DNA of 42,130 nucleotides from Prorocentrum cordatum (GCA_963575745.1 CAUYUJ010008134.1:1-42130), one strand, 5' to 3'; shown: positions 1 to 9,971, counted from the first letter of the stretch. Notes: a model not told the origin generated them from the letters alone. Numbers and translations are program-made.

Positions 1-40
1 CATCACCATCACCATTACCATCACCATCATGATAATCATC

Positions 41-110
<70 letters not shown>

Positions 111-117
111 GCAGCAT

Positions 118-148
<31 letters not shown>

Positions 149-186
149 AGCAGCATCAGCATCAGCATCATCATCATCAGCAGCAT

Positions 187-217
<31 letters not shown>

Positions 218-257
218 ATCACAATCATAACCAGCATCAGCATCATCATCATCATCC

Positions 258-302
<45 letters not shown>

Positions 303-720
303 CCAGCATCAGCATCATCATCAACACCACCACCATCACCATCATCAGCATCATCATCCTCATCATCATCAGCAACATCATCAGCAGCACCGTTACCATC
401 ATCTGCAGCATCATCATCAGCATCACATAATCATCACCATCATCATCAGCAGCTGCATCATCATCAGCAGCATCATCAGCAGCGTCGTCAACATCATCAT
501 CAGCATCAGCATCACCAGTATCATGCTCATCATGATCATTATGATCATCATCATCAGCATCGTCATCATCATCATCATCGTCACAACCAGCGGCATCGTC
601 ATCATCATCCTCCTCATCGTCGTCAGCAGCATCACCATCATAACCAGCCTCGTCAGCATCATCATCAAAAGCAGCATCATCGGCAGCATCATGACCATCA
701 TCAGCGTCAGCATCAAGGCT
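1..720. repeat. CAT/CAG trinucleotide microsatellite
   Basis: Almost continuous CAT units interrupted by CAG, CAA and CGT triplets, degenerating towards the right edge. It begins at or before the window start, so its length is a minimum. Open frames across it encode only Ile/Ser, His/Gln or Met/Leu runs and are products of the repeat rather than genes. Confidence 0.95.
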
Positions 721-1443
721 CAACCTGAACACTGTTTTCTGTTCACGTTTGGTTTCCGTTTTTAAACGATGTTTGAACGAAAACGCCGGCCGGCGTCGCG
801 CGGACATTTCTGGAACAAAACAGCGGGTGAACAAAACAGCGGCCCCCGAGCAGCCGAAAACGAAACGCATAGCAAAATGGTGGCACGGCCGCGGGCCACC
901 AACAAAACGGAAAAAACAGGCCTTGAAGACCACGTCGCAAGGCCACAACTCGCTGCGATGGTGTGACGCGTCCAGAATGGACGTCGTGAACCTCGCGAGC
1001 CCAGATGCGGCACGGGGCCGAGCCCACGGGGTCCCAGGTCGGACCCCTTGTCTGGTCGCCCTCTCGCCCACGACCAATGAGGCAAAAAAATGTCCGCCGC
1101 AGCCAAACCGTGCACCACCATTCCCGAATAGTGTCTTAGATGGGAGAACGTGGAAGAGGTCGTGGCCCGTCTGGAAGTGGCGACGGTGCCTGTCCTGTCA
1201 CCACGAACGGCTGGAGACAGAGAAAGTTTCGCGAGTGTGCGATCCTGTAGGTCGGAGATGCAAGGATCGCTCGCGTCACCGCGGAAGAATGCATATGAGG
1301 TCGTGGTGGGAGAAGTAATCGTAGAAGCCGCAATGGCGATGGAGGTTTCTCGCGCGCTCGACGTAAAGAGGGAAACAAGTGTGGTCGTTGTCGTGGTAGA
1401 AGTCAGGGCACCCCACGCGCTCGATGACGGCGTGGATGACGGA
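721..1443. other. Non-repetitive stretch, no supported gene
   Basis: Complex sequence without obvious repeats. Several open frames exist on both strands, but none has a recognisable domain. On the minus strand around 1290-1410 a short frame reads like ordinary protein (aromatic and His rich) and might be exon sequence related to the candidate at 1444-1989, but it is in another frame and I cannot join the two. Confidence 0.4.
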
Positions 1444-1989
1444 CTAGTGGATGAGGAGAGAGAGGGCCTTCGGCACGTCGGTCGAGTATTCTCGCGCGCT
1501 CGAAGTCCATGTAGTGAAGGGACTAAGATCAATGGTTGCGTAGCGGTAGGTACCCAGGCAGCGGACGTTCACGCAAGCGTCCGCCATGCTGGTGCTGTAG
1601 TCCTGCAGGTCGCCTGCGCTGCAAATGTCGCTGGCGACATACGTCATGGCGCTCAAGGCGGAGGTGAGCAGAGCTGGTGCGGCTGCGGCAGCTCCACTAC
1701 CAAGCTTGAAGCGAGAGAACCATGCCATTGTAGTAACACTGGCATGGTAAAGATGAAGGAGAGATGGCGGTGGGAGGCAAAAGAAGGCCCCATTTGCTCC
1801 CAGAGCCGCAAATCGACTGCAGGCGGCGTCCCCGACACTGGCAGATTGGGCGGCGTTGCCTTTGAGCCGGGACGGCAGCGGCATAAACAACCATAATGTC
1901 CCCCCTTGGGACATTCCCTCAAAATCATCCCAATCATAATTTTTTCGTACATCTCTCAGCCAAATCCCGATTAACTTTGCACTCCCCAT
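1444..1989 (-). CDS. Possible exon, hypothetical protein with hydrophobic segment
   Basis: An open frame of 181 codons. Its C-terminal half, from an ATG at 1728 (start residues MAWFSRFKLG), reads like real protein. It has an Ala-rich hydrophobic stretch that could be a signal anchor or membrane segment, followed by a mixed region with several cysteines (ASDICSAG, ADACVNVRC). The first half before that ATG is less convincing. The frame ends at a stop at 1444, but a splice junction before it is equally possible because coding-like sequence in other frames follows downstream on the same strand. I recognise no family. Function unknown. Confidence 0.3.
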   Translation of the reverse strand: MGSAKLIGIWLRDVRKNYDWDDFEGMSQGGTLWLFMPLPSRLKGNAAQSASVGDAACSRFAALGANGAFFCLPPPSLLHLYHASVTTMAWFSRFKLGSGAAAAAPALLTSALSAMTYVASDICSAGDLQDYSTSMADACVNVRCLGTYRYATIDLSPFTTWTSSAREYSTDVPKALSLLIH

Positions 1990-1994
1990 TCTCT

Positions 1995-2038
1995 TCTGTC
2001 ATCATCACAACCACAATCATCAGCATCATCAACAAGAA

Positions 2039-2124
<86 letters not shown>

Positions 2125-2187
2125 CAGCATCATCATCACCATCACCATCACCATCACCATCACCATCACCATCACCATCACCATCAC

Positions 2188-2269
<82 letters not shown>

Positions 2270-2395
2270 GCCATCACCATTATCATCAGCACCATCGTCA
2301 GCATCCGCATCAGCATCATCACCATCACCACCATCATCGTCATCATCATCAGCAGCAGCATCACCAGCAGGAGCATCACAATCATAACAGTTGGC
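1995..2395. repeat. CAT/CATCAC microsatellite
   Basis: Near-perfect CAT array with a block of six-base CATCAC units near 2132-2190, then CAG-interrupted CAT to about 2395. Poly-Asp, poly-Met and poly-Ile frames across it are artefacts of the repeat. Confidence 0.95.
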
Positions 2396-2843
2396 GATAG
2401 AATGATGCGCCTGTCGGCACGACAGAGGGCATTGATGGGGCAAAGATCGCCGAGAAGAAGGGAAAGCCCGAGATGGCCAAAATAACCCCTGGGATGGCAG
2501 AAGATGGCCCCGAGTAGAACCAAAGCGGCCTCCACGATGGCCCGAAGATTGCTCGCAGTGACCTCGAAGCCTCCGAACCGTGCCCCCGAGAGGCCAAAAC
2601 CGCGGGAAAAGAACACAAGCTGCTACAACTGTGGATGCCATGACAATGGACACTCTAACGATCCGATCATTGAATTAAACATGTTTTTGAAATGTGTAAA
2701 ACATGTTCATAAAAAGGTTCAAACATGCTTCTACATATTTACAACATGGTTGAAACATGGGTATAATAGATCTGGAAATTAGTTGGCAGCATGCTTCATC
2801 TCCACTAATCGACTTCCACAATGCTACAAGGTGTATAGTGAGC
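2396..2843. other. Spacer with short AT-rich AACATG-like repeats
   Basis: No supported gene. From about 2664 to 2780 the base composition drops to AT-rich and short imperfect copies of an AACATG(T/G)TT motif recur. This contrasts with the GC-rich surroundings. Confidence 0.5.
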
Positions 2844-2937
2844 CGTGGCCTCTCACTCCTGCGGCGCCAATGGGCCTGGGGGGGCCCCACCGTGCTCCCA
2901 AGGGTGGCGCAGGAGTGCCATCGGAGGGGAGGCCACA
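2844..2937. repeat. Imperfect inverted repeat
   Basis: The left arm contains GTGGCCTC and ACTCCTGCG; the right arm contains GGCGCAGGAGT and GAGGCCAC, so the two ends pair around a G/C-rich loop. It may be a small relic of an inverted-repeat element. No second copy was noticed. Confidence 0.4.
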
Positions 2938-3283
2938 AGGACGGCCACGAGACGGGAGGGGGTCGCGGAGGGCGGTGGAGGACGAGGCTGAGAGGGGAGG
3001 GGGGGAGGCGAGGAAGAGGAAGAGGACGAGGAGCTAGACGACGACGAGGACGACGAGGAGGACGACGAGGAGGAGGGAGACGACGACGAGGAAGAGGGTG
3101 GAGGACGACGACGAAGAGGACGAGGAGCCAGAGGTGGAGGAGCGCCCCTTCCCGCGACTGGAGAGGCCAGGCCTCGCAGGGCCGCCTCGTGGGACGGGCC
3201 CCGCCCGCCGCGTGCGCGCCACGGCGCGGGCCCCCTCCCCGGGCCTCGAGGCCCAGGAGGCGGCCTCGCCTGACAGATGTGCA
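2938..3283. repeat. Purine-rich GAG/GAC microsatellite and flank
   Basis: From about 2940 to 3130 the plus strand is nearly all purine, with GAC and GAG triplets. Glu/Asp- or Arg-rich frames here follow from the composition. The rest is GC-rich sequence with no recognisable gene. Confidence 0.7.
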
Positions 3284-3772
3284 GAGGCCTCCCAGGTGGG
3301 GTCGGAGGATGGCCCCCGTCCTCGTTCTCCCCCTCCTCCTCCTCCTCCTCCTCCTCCTCCTCCTCCTCCTCCTCCTCCTCCTCCTCCTCCTCCTCCTATC
3401 TCCTCCTCCCCCTCATCCTCCTCCTCCTCCGTCTCCTCCCCCTCCTCCTCCTCCTCCTCCTCCTCCTCCTCCTCCTCCTTCCCTCCTCCTCCTCCTCCTC
3501 CTCCTCCTCCTCCTCCTCCTCCTCCTCCTCCTCCTCCTCCTCCTTCCACCTCCTTCCACCTCCTTCCTCCTCCTCCTCCTCCTCCTCCTCCTCATCGGCG
3601 ATGCGTCGGCGATGCATCGGGGATGCACCAGCGACGCATCGTCGACGTCGGCGGTGCATCGGCGGCGTCGGCGTGGAGGAATCGGGATCCGCATCGCGCC
3701 GCACCGGCGACGCATCAGCGATGCGGCGCGATCCTCCGACCCCAACCTGGTCGGGCCCCACCTGGGAGGTCT
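3284..3772. mobile_element. Foldback element family C, copy 1, with expanded CCT core
   Basis: The left end reads GAGGCCTCCCAGGTGGGG followed by TCGGAGGAT. The right end carries ATCCTCCGACCCC and CCCCACCTGGGAGGTCT, its inverted complement. Between the arms lie a long CCT microsatellite (about 3330-3592) and a block of GATGCATCG/GATGCGTCG palindromic units (about 3595-3730). The same ends and GATGCATCG core occur at 13364-13614 without the CCT tract. No protein is encoded. It is probably a non-autonomous inverted-repeat element in which a microsatellite expanded. Confidence 0.75.
3330..3592. repeat. CCT microsatellite inside foldback C1
   Basis: CCT triplets with a few interruptions (CCC, CAT, TTC). 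Poly-Pro, poly-Ser, poly-Leu and, on the other strand, poly-Glu/Gly frames are artefacts of this repeat. Confidence 0.95.
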
Positions 3773-4729
3773 AAAATGTCATGGGCGGCAGGCCAGGACC
3801 AGCGCAAAAGTGAGGCGCCACCGTGCCGCCGGGCACGGAGTGGGCGTGTCCTCGGGCCCCTCCTTGCCCGATCCCCGGACCCTCAGGCCTCGATCCCAAG
3901 GGTCTGGGCGGCCCGGACCCCGACTTCTGCAATCTCACGGGGCTTGCCGCGGGCCCACTGGGCTCCCCCGCGGAATCTCCCGCCTGAGTTCTCCGGGCCC
4001 AAGAAGACCCTCAGACGGGCTACGAGGGCTCCAGGAGGCCCAGAAAACGGCCCAAGAGGGCCCTGATACGCCCAGAGATCGGCCCAAGACGCCCAAGATG
4101 GCCCCAAGACGGCCCAAGAGGCCTCCAAGACGGCCCCAGAGGCCTCCAAGAGGCCTCCCAAGAAGGCCCCCAGAGACAAACATCATTGATTTTCCCTAGG
4201 TGTTTCAAGGTTTGGGTCAACTCACATTTTCTGTTTTCCGACACTCCTAGACGGCCCAAGATGCCCCCAAGACCAGCCCAAGACGGCCGAAGAGGGCTCC
4301 AAGAGAGCCAGAAACCGGCCTCAGAGCGCCCCAAGACGGCCCAAGAGGCGCCGAAGACGGCCCAAGACAGCCTAAGAGGACCCCAAGACGGCCCGAAAAG
4401 GGGCCCAAGAGAGGGAGCATGAATCGAAAATCCGAGCCTTCCGCCCCAAGAGGCCCCCAGGAGGCCCCCAAAAGAGGACCCTCAGAGGGCAAAGAGAGAC
4501 CCAAAGAGGCCCCCAAAGACGGTTCCCGAGAGGCCTCAGAACTGCCTCCAAAAGGCCCCCGAAAGGCCTTCCAAGAGATCCCAACGAACATACAAGAAGC
4601 TTCGTACACACACACACACACACAAACACAACCCAGGCACGGTGGCGGGATGGGCCGAAGGCCATTGGATCCGCCGCCCCCTGCTTGCAGGGGTGCACGG
4701 CGTGCTGGACGATTCAGGTTTTGGTTTTG

Positions 4730-4748
4730 GTTCTTTTTCTAAAAGAAC
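4730..4748. repeat. Short hairpin in conserved island, copy 1
   Basis: GTTCTTTT and AAAAGAAC pair as an 8-bp stem around TCT. The same hairpin occurs at 5666-5684 and, one base longer, at 6688-6707. Conservation across three units suggests a structural role, but none is known to me. Confidence 0.7.
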
Positions 4749-5457
4749 TCCCCAGTGGGCTTCGGCCCGTCCCGCCGGCCACCCGCGAATCCAAAATCCG
4801 TCTGTCAATGCCCAAAAACGGCCGTTTCGCTCGGGACATCCTCAAAAAATCGCGAAGATGGCCAAGATGGCCTCCAAGTCCGCCCGAGATGGTCCAAGAC
4901 GGCCTCCAAAACGGCCCAAGAGAGTCCAAGACGGCCCAAGACGGCCCAAGAGGCCCCCCAGAGGCCTCCCAGACGGCCCAAGAGGCCTCCAAGAGGTCCT
5001 CCAGGAGAGTCCGAAGAGGCCAAAATCATTGATTTTCCCTTGGTTTTTGAAGGATTTTGGCATTTGCGCCTTTTCGGCTCTCCGACGGCTCAAGACGGCC
5101 CAAGAAGCCCCCAAGATCGCCCAAGAGGCCCCCAAGAGAGCCCCATGATGGCCCAAGTGGCCTCCAAGATGGCCCCTAGAGGGCCCCAAGAGGGCCCAAG
5201 AGGCCTCCAACACGCCCAAGATGGCCTCCCAGACGCCCAAGATGGCCTCCAAGACGGCCCTGGAGCATTCCAAGCGGGCCCCAAGTCGGCCCATAGAGGC
5301 CCCCCAAACGGCTTCCGACGGCTTCAGACGTGCCAGGAACCCACCAAGATGGCCGAAGTTGGCTCGAAGCTGGCCCGAGACGGCCCAAAAAGCCCCAAAG
5401 ATCGCCCAAAGCTTGCCCAAGAGGCCTCCAAGACGGCCAAGATGACCTTCAAGATGC

Positions 5458-5504
5458 CCACGTGTTCCCCGAAGGCTTTCCAAACCGATTCGGGGAACAC
5501 GTGG
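5458..5504. repeat. Perfect 16-bp stem hairpin in macro-repeat unit 2
   Basis: CCACGTGTTCCCCGAA (5458-5473) is the exact inverted complement of TTCGGGGAACACGTGG (5489-5504), with a 15-base loop. A related hairpin lies at 6479-6525. Both sit about 50-70 bases before a shared sequence ending in TTCCAAAAAGGCAGGGGGCG. Confidence 0.9.
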
Positions 5505-5665
5505 TCCGATAGCTTGGCAGGTCTGGCCTCAACGTTCGGCCACATAGGCGCTTCCAAAAAGGCAGGGGGCGGCGGTGATTCGCCGTAGGCGTCTTCGATC
5601 CGCCGCCCCCTGTGGTCTTGCCACAGGGGTGCACGGCGTGCTGGATGTTTCAGGTTTTGGTTTTG

Positions 5666-5684
5666 GTTCTTTTTCTAAAAGAAC
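5666..5684. repeat. Short hairpin in conserved island, copy 2
   Basis: Same GTTCTTTT/AAAAGAAC stem as at 4730-4748, in the second unit of the macro-repeat. Confidence 0.7.
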
Positions 5685-6478
5685 TCCCCAGTGGGCTTCG
5701 GCCCGTCCCGCCGGCCACCCGCAAGTTTCCGAAAATCCATCTGTCAATGCCTTTGTTGCCCCAACTTGGCCCAAGATGGCCTCCAAGACGGCCAAGATGG
5801 CCCAAGATGGCCTCCAAGATGCCTCCAAGACGGCCAAGATGGCCTCCAAGACGGGTAAGATGGCTCCAAGATGCCTCCAAGACGGCCCAAGATGCCCTCC
5901 AAGACGGCCAAGATGGCCCCAAGATGCCTCCAAGATGGCCCAAGAGGCCTCCAAGACGTTCTCCAGGAGAGCCCGAAGAGGCCAAAATCATTGGTTTTCC
6001 TTAGGTTTTTGAAGGTTTTTTGCGTTTTCTTCTTTTCGGCCTTCCGACGGCCCAAGAGGCCCCCAAGATCGCCCAAGAGGCCTCCAAGAAGGCCCTATGA
6101 CGGCCCAAGGGCCCCCCAAGACGGCCCCAAGAGCGCCCCAAGACGGCCCAAGAGGCCTCCAAGACGCCCAACATGGCCTCCAAGACGGCCCTGAAGCGCC
6201 CCAAGAGGGCCCCAAGACGGCCCAGAGAGGCCCCCAAGACGGCTCCAGACGGCGTCAGACGGACCAGGAACGCCCTAAGACGGCCAAAGAGACCCCCAGG
6301 AAGCCCCCAAAGGCCCCCAAGAGGCCCAAGGAGGCCCCCAAGATGCCTCCAAGAGGCCTCGAAGAGGCCCCCAAGAAGCCCCCAACAGACCCCAAGGGTG
6401 CCCCAAGAGACTCCTAACAACCCTCATCCTCCTACTCTATTTCTTCCTCTTCCTCTTCCTGTTCATAATCATTCTCTC

Positions 6479-6525
6479 CCATGTGTTCCCCGAAAGCTTT
6501 CCAAACCGACTCGGGGAACTCATGG
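6479..6525. repeat. 15-bp stem hairpin in macro-repeat unit 3
   Basis: CCATGTGTTCCCCGA (6479-6493) pairs with TCGGGGAACTCATGG (6511-6525), with one mismatch. Compared with the hairpin at 5458-5504, one stem pair has changed from C-G to T-A on both arms, a compensatory difference. Confidence 0.85.
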
Positions 6526-6687
6526 TCCGATAGCTTGGCCAAGCTCTAGTCCAACTTTCGGCCACATCGGCGTTTCCAAAAAGGCAGGGGGCGGCGGTGA
6601 TTCGCCGTAGGCGTCTTCGATCCGCCGCCCCCTGTCGATTCATCGCAGAGGCGCCTGGCGTGCTGGATCTTTTCGGTCTTGGTGTTG

Positions 6688-6707
6688 GTTCTTTTTCTAA
6701 AAAGAAC
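6688..6707. repeat. Short hairpin in conserved island, copy 3
   Basis: GTTCTTTT pairs with AAAAGAAC, as in the copies at 4730 and 5666, with one extra A in the loop region. Confidence 0.65.
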
Positions 6708-6759
6708 TCCCCCGGGCGCTTCGGCCCGTCCCGCCGGCCGCCCCCCAAGACCCGTACCG

Positions 6760-6930
6760 TCGGGGCGTTGACCTAAGGAACCCTAAATAAGGAACGAGGC
6801 CCCTTTCTTCCATAAGTTGAACTTCGATTCCCCATCGAAAACATAAGGAAACCCTGAGGCGAACTGCAAAACACCTAAGGAACACCGAGCCCCTCCCCAA
6901 CGAAAAGGGTTCCTTCTTCAGGGCCCCGAC
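6760..6930. mobile_element. MITE-like element family A, copy 1
   Basis: Begins GTCGGGGC and ends GCCCCGAC. The inverted similarity continues inwards to AAGGAACCC on the left and GGGTTCC on the right. A short inverted repeat (TTCGAT...ATCGAA) sits in the middle. Full-length relatives lie at 11054-11223 and 40001-40174, and a diverged one at 11498-11656. No coding capacity. The clear TIRs and interspersed copies support a small DNA transposon relic. Confidence 0.85.
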
Positions 6931-7294
6931 CTGTAAGACGCACGGTGGCGGGATGGGCCGAAGGCCGTTGGACAGATGTCGTGGGCGGCAGGCCAGCAGA
7001 CGTGCAAAAGTGACGAAGACCAGGCGCGGGGGCGCAGCACGAGGAGCAGGGAGGAAGAGGGAGGGAGGAAGAAGCAAGTTATCGGGAGGTAACGGGAGGA
7101 GGAGGAGGGAGGAGGGACAGGAAAGGGAGGAAGAGGAGGAGGAATGAGGAGGTGAGAAGATGACAAGATGAAGAGAAGGAGGGAGAAACGGGGGAGGACC
7201 GGGAGCGACGGGGCGGAGAAGGAGGGGGATATCGGGAGAAAGGACAGGAAGCAGGAGGAGCAGGAGGAGGCGAAGGAACAGCAGCAGCAAGCGC
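6931..7294. other. Dispersed short repeat and purine-rich tract, no gene
   Basis: 6941-6970 matches 4636-4665 (CACGGTGGCGGGATGGGCCG), and 6977-7012 resembles 3777-3815 (GGGCGGCAGGCCAG, GCAAAAGTGA). From about 7030 to 7290 the plus strand is GGA/GAA-rich. No gene is supported. Confidence 0.6.
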
Positions 7295-7429
7295 TCACTG
7301 CTTGGGGACGAACGCCATCATCGCGTCCTCCGAGGCGCAGTAACCGTTCCACAATTTCGCGCGCCCCTGGCACGCCGCCTCGTCGAGGTCCTTCTGCTCC
7401 GCCCACGTGTCGTGCCTCGACTTCCCTGC

Positions 7430-7461
<32 letters not shown>

Positions 7462-7474
7462 GCTGCTCCTCCAT
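7295..7474 (-). CDS. Short coding candidate with N-terminal poly-Gln, hypothetical
   Basis: An ATG at 7474 opens a 59-residue frame: MEEQR, then about ten Gln from a CAG run, then 43 residues of ordinary-looking protein (AGKSRHDTWAEQKDLDEAAC, ending DAMMAFVPKQ) and TGA. In the non-repetitive part nearly all codons end in G or C, as in GC-rich protist genes, and the other frames do not look like protein. It could be a terminal exon rather than a whole gene, because the upstream sequence is CT/GA microsatellite. I recognise no family. Confidence 0.4.
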
Positions 7475-7507
7475 TCCTCCTCCTCCTCCCTCCTCCCTCG
7501 TCCTCCT

Positions 7508-7800
7508 CATCATACAGACATGCATGCATACATACATGCATACATACATGCATGCATACATACATGCATGCATACATACGTTCCTGTATGTATGCATGCA
7601 TACAGACATGCATGCATACATGCACACATGCATACATATACATGCATACGGATATACCTATAGAAATACATACACACACATACATACATACAAACATACA
7701 TACATACATACATCCATCCATCCATCCATCCATACATACATACATACATACATACAGACTGACGGACAGACAGACAGATAGACAGACGTACATACATACA
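7508..7800. repeat. CATA/CATG tetranucleotide array
   Basis: CATA, CATG and CATC tetranucleotides with a short GACAGACA block near 7757-7785. Repeats of His/Tyr/Thr or Met/Tyr/Val/Cys in the open frames are artefacts of a four-base unit. Confidence 0.95.
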
Positions 7801-7972
7801 TACATTACATTACACTACATTACATTACATTACATTCCATTACATCACATTACATTACATTACATCACATTACATTTCATCACATTACATTGCCTTACAT
7901 TACGTTACATTACATTACATTACAGTCCAATACATTACATTACATTACATTACATACATACATACATGACGG
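7801..7972. repeat. CATTA pentanucleotide array
   Basis: TACAT/CATTA five-base units with scattered substitutions, continuous with the CATA array on the left. The change from a 4-base to a 5-base period is at about 7800. Confidence 0.95.
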
Positions 7973-8144
7973 ACGTCATGATGGGGTGGGGGGGGCAGGG
8001 GGGGGTATGACGTAACGCCCCCCCCCGCCGTGCGGCTCCGGCACCACAGCCACGACCGTGCGCACGACGACGATGAGCGACGAGCGACGAGGGACGAGCG
8101 ACGACGACGACGACGAAGACGACGCGAGCAGCATGTAGGTGGCG

Positions 8145-8465
8145 ATCTGCCCCACAGCGTCCGTGTACACCACTGTGCTCGCGTGCACCACAGCGCTTGT
8201 GTACACCACAGCGCCTGCGTACACCCCAACAGCCGTGTGCTACGCAGCGCCTGCGTACACCACAGTGCTAGCGTGGACCACAGCGCAGGTGTACACCACA
8301 GCGAATGTGTACACCGCAGCAGCCATGTGCAACACAACGCCTGTCTACACCACAATGCTTACGTGCACCGCAGCGCCTGTGCACACCACAGCGCCTGTCT
8401 ACACCACAGCATCCGCGTGCAACGCAGCGCTGGTGTACACCAGAGTGCCTGCGTGCACAGGACAG
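8145..8465. repeat. 18-bp tandem repeat (possible V-H-H-S-A-C hexapeptide repeat)
   Basis: About 17 consecutive units of exactly 18 bases, consensus GTGCACCACAGCGCCTGC, with many substitutions but no visible insertions or deletions. Read on the plus strand in the frame open from 8030 to 8530, each unit encodes a hexapeptide close to V-H-H-S-A-C. The minus strand and another plus frame are also open. The strict length is compatible with selection on a reading frame, but the correct frame cannot be told from sequence alone and no flanking domain is recognisable. Confidence 0.75.
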
Positions 8466-8559
8466 GTAGAAGGAGCATGTCGGTGAGGATCTGCTGCGGA
8501 AAGCTAAACGCCACGCCAGGGAAGTGCTGAGAATAGAATGCGACGTTTCTCCCTTATCC

Positions 8560-8690
8560 CTCCTCCTCCACCTCCGCCTCGTCCTCCTCCTCCTCCTCCT
8601 CGTCCGCGTCCTCCTCCTCCTCCTCCTCCTCCTCCTCCTCCTCCTCCTCCTCCTCCTCCTCCTCCTCCTCCCCTCACCCTTTCCCCCTGT
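8560..8690. repeat. CCT microsatellite
   Basis: CCT triplets with GTC interruptions; no coding content. Confidence 0.95.
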
Positions 8691-8774
8691 CGTGCGGGTC
8701 GGCACTACAGCGCACGTGCGCGTCCCACCGTGCACCGCAGAACGGTCTATGCACTGGTGCCGTGCTAATCGATC

Positions 8775-9080
8775 TCACTCAACAGGACACCACGGGACAC
8801 CCAGGGACACCACGGGACACCGCGGGACACCTCTCGATCTCACTATCGAACTTACAATCGATCTCACTATCGATCTCACTCAACAGGAAACCATAGGACA
8901 CCACGGGTCACCATAGCACACCACGGGACACCTCGGGACACCACATCGATCTCACTTTTTCACTATCGATCTCACTGTCGATCTCTCTCAACGGGACACC
9001 ACGGGACACCACGGGACACCACGGGACACCTGTCGATCTCGCTATCGATCTCACTACCGATCTCTCTTTTTGGGACACCA
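8775..9080. repeat. Mixed decamer minisatellite (CACGGGACAC and CGATCTCACT units)
   Basis: Alternating blocks of GGACACCACG-type decamers and ATCGATCTCACT-type units, often flanked by short CAACAGGA or CAACGGGA motifs. No gene supported. Confidence 0.85.
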
Positions 9081-9462
9081 CGGTACACATCGGGGCAGCG
9101 CCGCGCGCATTCGTCGGAAAAGTTTACAACAGTTCGGAAGGTTTGTAAGGATTGTGGCACGGCAGGACGCCGTAGTCACGGAGTTTCGCGATGTCGAGAT
9201 CCCAAGAATGGCGTTCTAGGACGATTTAGGATTGTCAGGACGCAGCAGCAGCGTTGATTCGCGGCGTTGCAGTACCATGACTCGTGTCTTGGCACGAGTG
9301 AGGACTCTCGGACGGCTGACTTTCTGTGGGGCACCTCCTCCCCCGCTTCTACCCCCCCACCCCACCCGACGCGCCTCCACTTCTGGGTGTCCATGGCAAG
9401 CTTCGGGCAGCCCGACGGCATCCGCATGTATAGGGAAACGAACACTGACACAAACATAAAAG
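9081..9462. other. No supported gene
   Basis: Complex sequence between the decamer array and the foldback element at 9463. Open frames on both strands lack recognisable domains and consistent codon bias. Confidence 0.4.
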
Positions 9463-9591
9463 CTCGGAGGTCCGCGCGGATCTCTCGGATCGGCGCTGGA
9501 CCCCCCTGGCGGCGCCTCGGGCGCCGCCCCTGGCGCGCAGAGGGGGGGGGGGGGGCCAGCGCCGATCCGAGAAGTCCGCGCGGACCTCCGA
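9463..9591. mobile_element. Foldback element, 37-bp arms
   Basis: CTCGGAGGTCCGCGCGGA at the left end and TCCGCGCGGACCTCCGAG at the right end are inverted complements. The pairing continues through CTCGGATCGGCGCTGG on the left and CCAGCGCCGATCCGAG on the right, giving about 37-bp arms with two mismatches. The loop is G/C-rich with a poly-G run. No second copy in the window. Confidence 0.8.
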
Positions 9592-9774
9592 GTTCTTGTG
9601 TTTATGCCACGGTCGAAGATGGACAGACCCCCCTCTAGCAAAACGTGGTTCAGTGAAAACAACCCGAGGCCCAAACCTGGCGGGCGCAAGCCTGAAAAAC
9701 GACGGCCACGGCGCCCTCTCGAGAACCGAAACCGGACAATTCACTAATCGACGTGTCACTGTTTTTGGACGCCC

Positions 9775-9966
9775 GGAATGGGTACGGAAAGAATGGGTAC
9801 AATGCCCAACAACAAATGTTGTTCCAAACCAACAGCGGCCGCTGTTGAGCAGGCGGCCTTCTGTCTCGAATGGACACAGGCCGCGGCGGCGTGGACAGCG
9901 AGTCCTGTTCAAATGGAACAAGCTCCGCTGTTGGGCATTGTACCCATTCTTTCCGTGCCCATTTCG
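9775..9966. mobile_element. TIR element with ~45-bp inverted ends
   Basis: The left end carries GAATGGGTACGGAAAGAATG and then GGTACAATGCCCAACA. The right end carries TGTTGGGCATTGTACC and CATTCTTTCCGTGCCCATTT, the inverted complement with one or two changes. Length about 190 bp, no coding potential. It lies five bases from the next inverted-repeat element at 9972. Confidence 0.85.
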
Positions 9967-9971
9967 TTCGT

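Larger units (their letters stand above)
3773..6759. repeat. Three-unit macro-repeat of ~0.9-1 kb built on a CCAAGACGGC minisatellite
   Basis: Most of the stretch is a degenerate minisatellite of CCAAGACGGC, CCAAGAGGCC and CCAAGATGGC units. Three conserved islands recur in the same order. One has ATCATTGATTTTCCC at 4182 and 5025 and a variant at 5987. Another is the GTTCTTTT/AAAAGAAC hairpin at 4730, 5666 and 6688, followed by CGGCCCGTCCCGCCGGCC. Spacing is about 840-1020 bp. In units 2 and 3 the second island is preceded by a long hairpin. No plausible gene is present; Pro/Arg/Lys-rich frames reflect the repeat. Confidence 0.8.

Noticed and set aside
749-1532. Overlapping 189- and 256-codon frames on opposite strands
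   Set aside because: No domain, no consistent codon bias and mutually exclusive; kept only as unassigned sequence.
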